Shown here: positions 17,537-24,984 of the stretch, in pieces
Layout: each line of letters opens with the position of its first letter
Numbering within the stretch: position 1 is the stretch's first letter
Assembly (NCBI GenBank): GCA_003427395.1
Contig: BFEA01000322.1
Coordinates: forward strand, 948,244-976,167
Direction: 5' to 3'
DNA length: 27,924 bases
From: Chara braunii
Lineage: Eukaryota; Streptophyta; Charophyceae; Charales; Characeae
Position numbers and translations under genes: made by a program
Notes under the pieces: generated by a model
Databases searched by the model: none
What the model was told of the DNA's origin: nothing
Seen by the model: the letters and a program-made list of their open reading frames with translations, nothing else

Positions 17537-17749
17537 GGCACTCAGCTTTTCTCTTTTTTTTTTTTTTTCTTTTTTTTTTCACGGGCGTGGCCGAGGCATC
17601 TCGGCCATGGCCACGCCGAGATGCCCTGGCCACGTTTCTTGTTTTTTTTTTTTTTTTTTTTCCNCGGCCGNGACNCGGCCGNGGGCACNCCCAGATGCAT
17701 CGGCCATGCCCGNGGGAAAAAAAAAAAAAAAAAAAAAACGCTGAGTGCC
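17537..17749. mobile_element. GC-rich foldback with T/A-run arms and ambiguous bases
   Basis: GGCACTCAGC at 17537-17546 pairs with GCTGAGTGCC at 17740-17749 (perfect). A T run inside the left arm pairs with an A run inside the right arm. Further in, CACGGGCGTGGCCGAGGCAT pairs with the N-containing right arm. Nested smaller palindromes include CATCTCGGC / GCCGAGATG. Six N bases (17664, 17671, 17675, 17682, 17689, 17713) lie only in the second half, suggesting reads from both arms or both alleles were merged. Confidence 0.7.
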
Positions 17750-17752
17750 TCA

Positions 17753-18053
17753 GGCCAGAACGCTGAGTCCCTGAGTCCCTGAGGGTCCTTTGCTGTGAAA
17801 CTCGGCAAAACCCGGTATTTTTGCTGGCAAACTATGGGAACCCGATAAAGCTGCAAAGAAACCTCTAATTTTTGCAAAGGAAACTTCGAACGGACGACAT
17901 TTTTGCTGCCAAACTTCGAAACACCAATATTTTTGAAATTAACCCTAAAAGGAAACAATGTCATAGGCAAGTCCGCAATTCTATGCATCCTTAAGGTTTC
18001 ATTTTGAATTTCTGGAACTCTTATTAGAATTACTCGTTCCAGGACCTGTCATC
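17753..18053. other. Non-coding interval
   Basis: A few CTGAGTCC repeats at 17760-17785 and AACTTCG words near 17885-17920. No gene. Confidence 0.4.
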
Positions 18054-18130
18054 TTTGGACCGTCTTTGTTCCTGGAGCATCTGATGGACCGTCTTTGGAC
18101 CATCTTTGTTCCTGGACCATGTGATGGACC
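18054..18130. repeat. 40-bp imperfect tandem repeat
   Basis: TTTGGACCGTCTTTGTTCCT and GGAGCATCTGATGGACC recur 40 bp later as TTTGGACCATCTTTGTTCCT and GGACCATGTGATGGACC. Confidence 0.85.
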
Positions 18131-19030
18131 AGGTACAGACTTACACGGCGTTCGATTTTGGTTCACCATGACCAGGGAATCCAATGACAAGTTTGACAGC
18201 TGTGATTGTGATTGATTGTGATGATTACTTCTGCTGATGCAATCATGTTGCACTGACAGCAATATTGGAATTTGGCAAGTAGCCGCAGTACCACCATATC
18301 AAGAGGACATGATCCCTTTCGGTGCGTGCTTTCGCATCATACCATCGTCATGATGTGGGGGTTCAAACCGTTCAGCTTCATCATCACCTGACTTGAGGAT
18401 GAATGTCGACCGGTAGATTGATTAGATATTCCCTTTGATGATAAGGATGGGGAAATGCCCAGCTGAGGGGGGCTTTAGACTACAGAGCATCCAAATCCAA
18501 GCTGCCCGGACCGGCCTGGCTGGCCGGCGGGTGATTTTGCCTTGGTTAAGATGTGCCTCTTTCTTTTTCGGTATAACTTCACAAAAGTGCAATTTCACTT
18601 TTGGTATATCAGAAAAAAGCTGCGGGTGTGAGGCCTGGAAGCTCGGCAGGGAATACGACAGTGTTGGAGATCATTGGAAGGATCTGTTAGGGATTTTGCG
18701 GGATTGGGGGCTTTTTTAGGACTTTTGCAGTCTATTCCCGTACCTTTTCTGAGTAACGGGAAGGTAAGGGATCGAGAGAGAAAGGTATCACGCGTCCTGC
18801 TAGTGAAGGGGCTAGCTGGTAGGACAGAAATAGGGCATAGCAGCAGTAGAGATGGTGGCTTTGCTGCAGTAAGTCTTGCGGGAGTGGGGTGAGGAGGACT
18901 GTTGGTGGATTCCCGAGTCTTCTTCTGGTTTTTGTTTATCTCTGAATGTTCCTTACAACAAAGCTCTGAAGTAGCCTCAGTATACCCTTCGTTTCATTGT
19001 CATGAAATTTTCTGATGGTTTTTCTGAACG
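18131..19030. other. Long non-coding interval, nothing recognised
   Basis: Short random frames only. I see no conserved domain, RNA motif or repeat in these 900 bases. Confidence 0.4.
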
Positions 19031-19038
19031 TACTCAAG

Positions 19039-19166
19039 GGACGCTGGGCCCGGTTCCCAGCTCGAGCCAATTTGAGAGGATATGGTTGTATCTATGGGAC
19101 GCTGGACCCGGTTTCCAGCAGGTGATGCTCCCCACCAATAGATGGAGCGCGTGTGTAAAAAAAAAA

Positions 19167-19201
<35 letters not shown>
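19039..19201 (+). mobile_element. A-tailed retroposon with duplicated head
   Basis: GGGACGCTGGGCCCGGTTCC occurs at 19039 and GGGACGCTGGACCCGGTTTC at 19097. The second copy continues with CAGCAGGTGATGCTCCCCAC and CAATAGATGGAGCGCGTG into an A-rich tail (19157-19201, one T). The same 3' region lies inverted at 6602-6712. The family seems to be a SINE or a LINE 3' end. Confidence 0.7.
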
Positions 19202-19203
<2 letters not shown>

Positions 19204-19462
19204 ACGGTGCAGCGCGGCGCCCGCAACTGAATTTACAGAGACATGTTTGGGATGCAGAAAACGGCAGGCCCAAACCCGTAATTGCAGGAAAGTTTCCCTT
19301 TGCCCGTTAGACCAACCAGGCCTGGCGGGAGGGGGGCCTGGGGGGGGCCGTCAATTCAAACTACACTGCTTTCCCGCCCGCGCTGCTCCCCTCCCCTTTC
19401 CGTGAAGGCGCCTAGCCATCTTCGACGATTCTTCGTCGAAAGTCGTCCTACTCGGTTTATGT

Positions 19463-19463
<1 letters not shown>

Positions 19464-19509
<46 letters not shown>
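19464..19509. repeat. (CT)n microsatellite
   Basis: Twenty-three uninterrupted CT units. Confidence 0.98.
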
Positions 19510-19512
<3 letters not shown>

Positions 19513-19574
19513 CCCCTCGCTCTCCCCGTGTGTGTGTGCTACGGCCATTTCCGGACGAACCTGGCCAATCTCGT

Positions 19575-19601
19575 GTTATATTCAGTTCGACTGAATATAA
19601 C
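19575..19601. repeat. 27-bp near-perfect palindrome
   Basis: GTTATATTCAGT, TCG, ACTGAATATAAC: 12-bp perfect arms around a 3-nt loop. There is no following T-run or gene, so it is not an obvious terminator. Confidence 0.85.
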
Positions 19602-19997
19602 GCCTGAATGTGGTCAGATTCGTTGACAATTTACGTAGCAGACAAGATGTACGTAGCATAGCCGCAGCGACGCCGCTAAGCTGATAGACCAAAACTGAAA
19701 CGGCACTTTTCTGAAGTTGGCTGTGTGGCAGACCTTTCCAACACCAGTCCCCCTCCTAGTCTCAAAGTTCACGACATTGCACATTGTACAAAAGCCTGGG
19801 TTAGCATCTAGGGGTTGCAGGGAAGTTACCCGCGGCTGAAGTACCGCTGGATGATTCGTCTCTTTAGCGGATGGACTCTCCTTCTCAGGAATAACAGACC
19901 AGCATCGGGCCTCGCCACACCAATGTCGAAACATCACGAAATTCGACATATGTCAGGAGATTTTTGACATTCCCTCTTTCGACAGAAAACCCCTCTT

Positions 19998-20139
19998 CGC
20001 CACACAGCATGGCGAAGTGAAGAACTCACGAGTCCTATGCACAAAAGAGACAAACTGGGGTGAAGATAGGACAAGCGTTGGTGCGTTCTCTTCCGAGGAC
20101 TGTTGAAAATGCCCAAGTTGCAGGCTGGGAAACGAGCCC
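19998..20139. other. Source of the misplaced duplicate at 15866-16007
   Basis: This 142-bp segment continues naturally into flanking sequence on both sides, whereas the copy at 15866 is bounded by an N and an adapter. This is therefore the genuine locus. Confidence 0.9.
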
Positions 20140-20191
20140 GTCTCGAGAGGAGGTGTCGAAACCCTTTCCCTGACAGCTCCTGAATTTTTTT

Positions 20192-20204
20192 TGCATCTCG
20201 GATT
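20192..20204. repeat. SINE target-site duplication, tail side
   Basis: TGCATCTCGGATT, identical to 20574-20586. Confidence 0.9.
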
Positions 20205-20573
20205 AAAACTATACTCTTCTCTCAATTTTTTTCCTCACACTACCTACCTACCACTACTCCTACCTATAGGCATACGGGGAAACCCGTAGCATACCAGAGC
20301 CGTGTTTTTACGGCCCCTCGAGCCTGCAGGATACAGGCCAGGGGACGGCCGGTAGCACCAGGGATAAAGCGGACCAATCCCCCGTGCCTCCCCTCAGGCC
20401 CCTCCCCTACGAACATAGCAGACTCTGCTTGCTGCCGATCGGGGGATCCAGTGGTCTATCTCTTGGGTAGCGGGTGCCAAGTAAGCCCAGGATGGCATGA
20501 GGCCAATGGGGATTGAACCCAGGACCTCCTGAATGCCACTTGCGAGCCTTACCAACTCAGTTAGGGCGCTGGA
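20205..20573 (-). mobile_element. Full-length tRNA-derived SINE with target-site duplication
   Basis: On the minus strand the 5' head (20572-20509) carries TAACTGAGTTGG (A-box-like), AAGTGGCATTCAG and GGGTTCAATCCC (B-box-like), spaced as in an RNA polymerase III type 2 promoter. A body of about 260 bp follows, with small hairpins such as GCCGTGTTTTTACGGC on the plus strand. The 3' end contains TTGAGAGAAGA after an A run. A perfect 13-bp direct repeat, TGCATCTCGGATT, lies immediately outside both ends. Head and tail phrases match the longer element at 9293-9866, defining one SINE family. It has no coding capacity and would depend on a LINE reverse transcriptase. Confidence 0.9.
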
Positions 20574-20586
20574 TGCATCTCGGATT
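20574..20586. repeat. SINE target-site duplication, head side
   Basis: TGCATCTCGGATT, identical to 20192-20204 and adjoining the tRNA-like head. Confidence 0.9.
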
Positions 20587-20675
20587 TCGACATGCTGCGT
20601 GGCGAGGAGAAAATGTTTGGTGTGGCGAGGCCCAAAGGGTGAAAACGTTTCACCACAGTGAGTCTGACAAGTTGG

Positions 20676-20719
20676 CTTTTTTTTTTTTTTTCTTTGTTGT
20701 TGTTGTTGTTGTTGTTGTT
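20676..20719. repeat. Poly-T and (GTT)n
   Basis: A T run then about eight GTT units. Confidence 0.9.
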
Positions 20720-20836
20720 TGGGATCACACAAGCCCCTTCTATTCTGGGGGAACCAGTCCGGTTGCTTATCACCGGCAAGCAAATCAGACAGATAAGAGT
20801 TCGTCGAGCAAGATGATTGAAAAAAGCGTTCCAAGA

Positions 20837-20878
20837 CCAGCGAGACATCCAGCGAGACATCCAGCGAGACATCCAGCG
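20837..20878. repeat. 12-bp minisatellite
   Basis: CCAGCGAGACAT repeated three times in register, plus a partial fourth unit. Confidence 0.95.
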
Positions 20879-21000
20879 CCAGCAGCCGCTTCCTCCGGCA
20901 GCCAAGGACGGCAGGGGAGGGGGATGGGAGGCGTATACGCACACCCTGTCACCCCCCTCCCCCCTGCTCAGAATGCGTGCCTGCAGCCTGCTAGGAGTAA

Positions 21001-21261
21001 TCACCGCTGTCCTGGCTCCGCGCCAAACACCATGGCCGTGACGGCCATAGCGATCATGGCGTCCAGCTCCTTTGCGGAGCGGCCACGGGACGCGCCAAGG
21101 ACGTCCATCCCCAGCACACCATCACCGGCAACGACCACACTCCCTGTCGCAGGAACAGTCACGGTCCCAAGATGCACTCGCTCCGCTCGTTCAACAACAG
21201 CCGCAAGTGGCAAGACGACACCTTCCTTGGCGCTACTGCTGCTACTACTTTCAAACTCACA
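21001..21261 (-). other. Open frame of about 86 codons, unidentified
   Basis: The minus-strand frame from after a TGA near 21262 down to the stop at 21001 is GC-rich. It translates into an Ala/Val/Gly-rich chain with GTVTVPATGSVVVAGDGVLG, MDVLGASRGRSAKELDAMIA and MAVTAMVFGAEPGQR. The amphipathic C-terminal part looks more protein-like than other frames here, and GDGVLGMDVL loosely recalls the ILGMDxL phrase of retropepsin-like proteases, but the catalytic Asp-Ser/Thr-Gly is absent. It has no ATG upstream. It could be an exon or chance. Confidence 0.15.
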
Positions 21262-21712
21262 GAATCACATCTGCTGATCTGCATGGTCCAGACTCCAGAG
21301 TACTAGACGGAAACAGTTAGCAGACAGATACTGATCCGCCTTCAATTCAAATCTGATCTGATTCAACGAATTGGGCAGCACACTGGGCCACTGGCAGGAT
21401 GGCAAACGTAAAGCATATCCCAGGGCTGAGGGCGTCGAAGTCCCGCAGTGGGAAAAATCAGGCTATGTGTACTAGCTACTACCTAGTCTGGAAGAGACCT
21501 GACTAGATATCAGCCAGCAGCGAATTTCAGAGATCAGGTCAGGTCCCTGGGCCGCTTCTTTTGGCCTGGTGGCCAGACTCCGAGTCCGCCAGAGACCTCC
21601 CGCGCTTCGGCGCTTCACATTTTGTGCACTTCGGCCCCACCTGGCACCTGGGACTCTAGGAGATCCGCCCAACCCGTCCACCTCGGCCGTCCACCCGGGA
21701 AGCTGTAGGCGT

Positions 21713-21763
21713 CTGGGACTCTGGGACTCTGGGACTCTGGCACTCTGGGACTCTGGGCCACTT
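21713..21763. repeat. (GGGACTCTG)n array
   Basis: Four to five units of GGGACTCT/CTGGGACTCT with one GCACTCT variant. Flanking sequence 21300-21712 shows nothing recognisable. Confidence 0.9.
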
Positions 21764-21923
21764 GCATCCTTGGCGGTGGTCATGCAGGGTACTCAGTACT
21801 GTAATGATCGTCTCACTCTCCGACTCGACCCCTTCTTTTTCTTCTTTTTTATCAAACAAGGGCATTGTCATATTCCGAAAGAGAAAATTCCAGATGCTTT
21901 TGGCAATGAAATTCAATGTGGTG

Positions 21924-21925
<2 letters not shown>

Positions 21926-21961
<36 letters not shown>

Positions 21962-22017
21962 NAAAAAAAAAAAAAAAAAAAAAAGGAAAAAGAAAAAGAA
22001 AAAGAAAGAAAGAAAGA
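21926..22017. repeat. Poly-A with ambiguous base, then AAAAAG / AAAG units
   Basis: Long A run with an N at 21962, passing into G-punctuated A repeats. The true length is uncertain. Confidence 0.9.
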
Positions 22018-22082
22018 ACGAGAAAATCCAATTGAGGCCGGCGACCTCACATTTCCCCCCGGGGTTATCCCCCCAGCGTCAG

Positions 22083-22202
22083 CCGGTTTAGCTTATGGTA
22101 ACTGTTTCAAACTGCAGATTTGAAACAGTTTAGCTTATGGTAACTGTTTCACTACCGATAGTAAAGGTTACTATCGTTAGAGGTTACCATAAGCTAAACC
22201 GG
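22083..22202. mobile_element. Foldback with 20-bp perfect arms
   Basis: CCGGTTTAGCTTATGGTAAC at 22083-22102 is exactly complementary to 22183-22202. Inside, TTTAGCTTATGGTAACTGTT occurs twice in direct orientation (22087 and 22129), separated by the hairpin TTTCAAACTGCAGATTTGAAA. Confidence 0.85.
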
Positions 22203-22257
22203 ATAGTAACCTTACTATGGTAACTGCTTCACTACCGATAGTAAAGGTTACTATCGG
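22136..22257. repeat. 81-bp spaced direct repeat
   Basis: TATGGTAACTGTTTCACTAC and CGATAGTAAAGGTTACTATC at 22136-22175 recur at 22217-22256 with one change (GTTTC to GCTTC). ACTATCGGTAG-type palindromic words fill the rest. Confidence 0.85.
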
Positions 22258-22287
22258 TAGAGATTACTATCGGTAGAGGTTACTACC

Positions 22288-22333
22288 GAAAATAGCTAGA
22301 GGTTACTACCGATAGTAACCTCTAGCTATTTTC
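22288..22333. repeat. Perfect 21-bp hairpin with CCGA loop
   Basis: GAAAATAGCTAGAGGTTACTA at 22288-22308 pairs without mismatch with 22313-22333 across a 4-nt loop. The same GGTTACTA/TAGTAACC words recur in the preceding 200 bp, so this is the distal part of one complex foldback. Confidence 0.9.
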
Positions 22334-22803
22334 TATCTATTTCTGCTCCTGTGTCACTGTGTGATGTTGTCCTCAGCCAAACGGTATACTTTTTCCCTCA
22401 CTCTGAGTGTCGTCCATTGCCGTTTAAATTTGTTTTTTTGCGAAGGACTCCACCCCTTGTCGTAGTTGTTGAACCTCTTGTCACATCATCAATTGTTGGG
22501 AAAGGGAAAACTACCGGCAGGGGTAAGTCAAGGTTTTCAGTTTTACATGCGTTTCAGTCAGGGTTTCGCGGATTTTACTCCAAAAAAATCGTGAATGTAT
22601 CCAACCCAGCTTTACGGCTGGGTGGGGACGTGTTGTATTCGAGGGATTCCTGAAGTGGATTTGCAACTTGAAACGTGACTGCGCCGTAGTTACCCCTCAA
22701 TTGTTTTGTGAACGCATGACCATTGACCTCGAACAGCCATAATTTCGTTAAAATGGAAATTTCTGTATTTTTGTGAACGAAAATTGAAACCGACTTAATA
22801 TTT

Positions 22804-22962
22804 GGCCCAAAAAATTGTCGAAATTTTTCGCTCCTGAGGGTATCTGGACTTCAGCAGCTACGCACTCCAGATACACCCAGCCTGTGACCAGGGGGTCCTC
22901 CGTTTTAAGAACGCCAGACCCTCAGGAGTCCGGAGCTTAAAAATTCTGACATTTTTTGGGCC
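22804..22962. mobile_element. Foldback element related to 6160-6358
   Basis: GGCCCAAAAAATTGTC at 22804-22819 pairs with GACATTTTTTGGGCC at 22948-22962. CTCCTGAGGGT at 22831-22841 pairs with ACCCTCAGGAG at 22918-22928. GTATCTGGA at 22840-22848 pairs with TCCAGATAC at 22866-22874. The words AAGAACGCCAG and ACCCTCAGGAG are shared with the foldback at 6160. CGTTAAAATGG words outside the arms recall the arms at 3505-3547. Confidence 0.7.
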
Positions 22963-23110
22963 AACCAAGTGGGTTCCCATTTCGTTCCATTTGAGCATAG
23001 ATTTGTGTTTTTCAAAAGATCCTTCAAGAAAAACGAAATTTAGGTCAACAAATGTCAAAATTTCGTTAAAATGGAACGAAATGGGAATCTATTTTAACGA
23101 AAAGTCTGAT

Positions 23111-23291
23111 CATAATTATGCTAGTGGTTACGAAATGATTATCCTCGTTCTACCCAGTCGAATAAACACCCACCCCCATTTCCCATATACGTTTATTCAG
23201 GTAGGAGGAGGATAATCATTAACATGGTCCGTCCGGCGTCCACTGACCATTTGGTTAGAAGGGGAATTTCGTTACCACTAGCATAATTATG
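23111..23291. mobile_element. Foldback element with ATAATTATG arms
   Basis: The left arm 23111-23136 (CATAATTATGCTAGTGG, TTACGAAAT) is complementary to 23266-23291 with one mismatch. AATGATTATCCTC at 23134-23146 pairs with GAGGATAATCATT at 23208-23220, and GAATAAAC at 23160 pairs with GTTTATTC at 23191. GGTCCGTCCGGCGTCC in the interior resembles the inner arms of the 3505-3910 element. Confidence 0.75.
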
Positions 23292-23415
23292 ATGATCGAA
23301 CGTATGTGGTCCGGTGAGGCCCCAACTCATCGAACCGCTGCCAACTCAGGCTGTTGAAACTTGACAGGCAGTCTAAAACAATAGTACTAAAATGAAATAA
23401 TTATATGAATCATCA

Positions 23416-23527
23416 CTGCAGCCCATTCTGGATTCTGGAAGAGCTTCACAACTTGAGAAGGGCTTGCTTGTCAGTGCTGCTGTCACAGTGTCAAGCCCTT
23501 GTCAAGCTCTTCCAGAATGGGCTGCAG
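23416..23527. repeat. Imperfect hairpin, 17-bp perfect ends
   Basis: CTGCAGCCCATTCTGGA at 23416-23432 pairs with TCCAGAATGGGCTGCAG at 23511-23527. AGAGCTT and AAGGGCTTG on the left pair with CAAGCCCTT and AAGCTCT on the right. Confidence 0.85.
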
Positions 23528-23627
23528 TCATCACATGGGCAGTGGGCACTGGGCACTGTGAAGAGTTCACATGTGATGTGACGAACTATTGAACAAGTGC
23601 AAGCTTCGCTACCCGAACGTTATGAGT

Positions 23628-23759
23628 ACTGACCACACTTAGGGACTGATGGAGATCCCACTGGGCCGTCAATTTGAGGTTTGGCCGTTAGCAACTGACC
23701 ACACTTAACGACTGATGGAGATCCCACTGGGCCGTCAATTTGAGGTTTGGCCGTTAGCA
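23628..23759. repeat. 66-bp tandem duplication
   Basis: ACTGACCACACTTAGGGACT starts at 23628 and ACTGACCACACTTAACGACT at 23694. The remaining 46 bases of each unit are identical by eye. Confidence 0.95.
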
Positions 23760-23897
23760 TCCCAAGGGACATGGCAAGAGCGCGGTCCTGAATGTATCAT
23801 CTACGTCCATGTAACCACCTCACGGAGTGCCGGCCAAATCCAACCATCCCCCACTTTTCCCGGATGTCCCAAACTTCCCTAAGGGCTTGGCACTGTC

Positions 23898-23993
23898 ACA
23901 GGCAGTGACAGGCAGTGCCAGGCAGTGACAGGCAGTGTGACAGGCACTGACAGGCACTGACAGGCAGTGACAGGCAGTGACAGGCAGTGACAG
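23898..23993. repeat. (GACAGGCAGT)n minisatellite
   Basis: About nine 10-bp units with GCCAGGCAGT and GACAGGCACT variants and one 2-bp slip. Confidence 0.95.
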
Positions 23994-24217
23994 CGGGGAG
24001 AGTCAGACTAGAAACGACTGCCGTCCTATCTGCTGGCGTCGCGGGACGAGCATCAAACAGGCTGAAACAGTGACAGACACCAATCAAGCAGGGACTCAGG
24101 GAGTCAGGGGTAGCCCGGAGAGGAAATGAAATGCCTTTGCATTGGCACCGAACGGCGAACACACACACAGAAGAGAACCTGGACGCTGGTGCATTATCAT
24201 GGTACGACTGTAGGGCC

Positions 24218-24316
24218 AGGTAGGTAGGTAGGTAGGTAGGTAGGTAGGTAGGTAGCCTAAGGTAGGTAGGTAGGTAGCCTAAGGTAGGTAGGTAGGTAGG
24301 TAGGTAGGTAGGTAGG
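24218..24316. repeat. (TAGG)n with two CCTAAG interruptions
   Basis: Tetranucleotide array broken twice by CCTAAGG. The array is not the plant telomere heptamer. Confidence 0.95.
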
Positions 24317-24329
24317 CGGTAACACTGTA

Positions 24330-24675
24330 ACAGTTTTGGACCTTTGGTCGCCAGGGTATTGTCAATTTGTCAATGACAGCTCGTTAACTTAAAAACTTGA
24401 AGGCATGTAAAGTTGTAAACAATGTGGCAGTGGGTCATTACACTAGCAGGCTGACTCGGATGAGAAAACAGCAAACTTAAGTAAACGATGTCTGACCATA
24501 CGGATGCATACACAGCCGTGCTGCTCACGGCGAGAACCATATGCCAAGAATCTCGAATTAGTTCTAAAGAACGGATATGATCAACAGAGAACCACTTCAA
24601 CCATAGCATAAAGCTTTGGCGTCGCTCCCTTCCTCCATCAAGGTTAGAGTGAAAAACTTCAGGATGGAAAGGCCT
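24330..24675. other. Interval 3' of the hammerhead candidate (minus-strand sense)
   Basis: On the minus strand a frame of about 136 codons runs from 24780 through the ribozyme to 24370. Its first part (for example LTPDEAAITGRRGLKLVGDA) is a translation of the ribozyme itself. The remainder is not recognisable as reverse transcriptase or GIY-YIG endonuclease. Confidence 0.4.
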
Positions 24676-24680
24676 GGCAT

Positions 24681-24731
24681 CCCCGACTAGTTTCAGCCCC
24701 CGCCTGCCAGTGATAGCGGCCTCATCAGGGG
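24681..24731 (-). ncRNA. Candidate type I hammerhead ribozyme
   Basis: On the minus strand: CCC (24731-24729, helix I 3' side), then the core CTGATGA (24728-24722). Helix II (24721-24695) closes with GGCC against GGCT, including one G-U pair, around a large loop. GAAA follows at 24694-24691. C-TA-G gives a minimal helix III of two pairs (A-T and C-G) with a two-base loop, then T and the cleavage-site C at 24685, followed by GGG (helix I 5' side). All invariant core bases are present in order. A type I layout with very short helix III is the form described in Penelope-like retroelements. The outer part of helix I is not obvious, which lowers confidence. Confidence 0.65.
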
Positions 24732-24844
24732 TCAATTCCGAATTCGAGATGGATACTAAGCTAGCTACAGTACTAGTCAAATATACCTGCCTCGTGAGTT
24801 CAACTCAACGCGCTCGGTCCCTGATAACGACTCTACTCGATAGT

Positions 24845-24980
24845 CCTTCCGCATTAGCACGAATTCAGTCCATAACCCTGAATTAGGCCTTGCCGCCTTC
24901 GGAAAAAGTCACCCGGTTCCACCGCCTCAGAGAGTTCCTTCCGCATTAGCACTAATTCAGGCCATAACCCTGGTTAGCCA
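24845..24980. repeat. 92-bp spaced direct repeat
   Basis: CCTTCCGCATTAGCAC, AATTCAG and CCATAACCCTG at 24845-24880 recur from 24937 with two substitutions. Confidence 0.9.
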
Positions 24981-24984
24981 GGTT

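Larger units (their letters stand above)
19907..20633. repeat. Old inverted repeat split by a SINE
   Basis: GGGCCTCGCCACACCAA at 19907-19923 is exactly complementary to TTGGTGTGGCGAGGCCC at 20617-20633. Further in, TTCGCCACACAGCATG near 19996 is similar to the complement of CATGCTGCGTGGCGAGG near 20590, with gaps. The SINE at 20205-20573 sits inside, so the inverted repeat is older than the SINE. Confidence 0.65.

Noticed and set aside
20513-21277. Frame of 254 codons, the longest in the window
   Set aside because: It starts inside a SINE, crosses T and GTT arrays and a 12-bp minisatellite, and has no recognisable domain.
21569-22123. Frame of 184 codons with a lysine run
   Set aside because: Produced by the poly-A tract with an N; no conserved domain.
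24218-24316. Interstitial telomere
   Set aside because: The unit is TAGG, not TTTAGGG or TTAGGG, and the interruptions are CCTAAGG. It is an ordinary tetranucleotide array.
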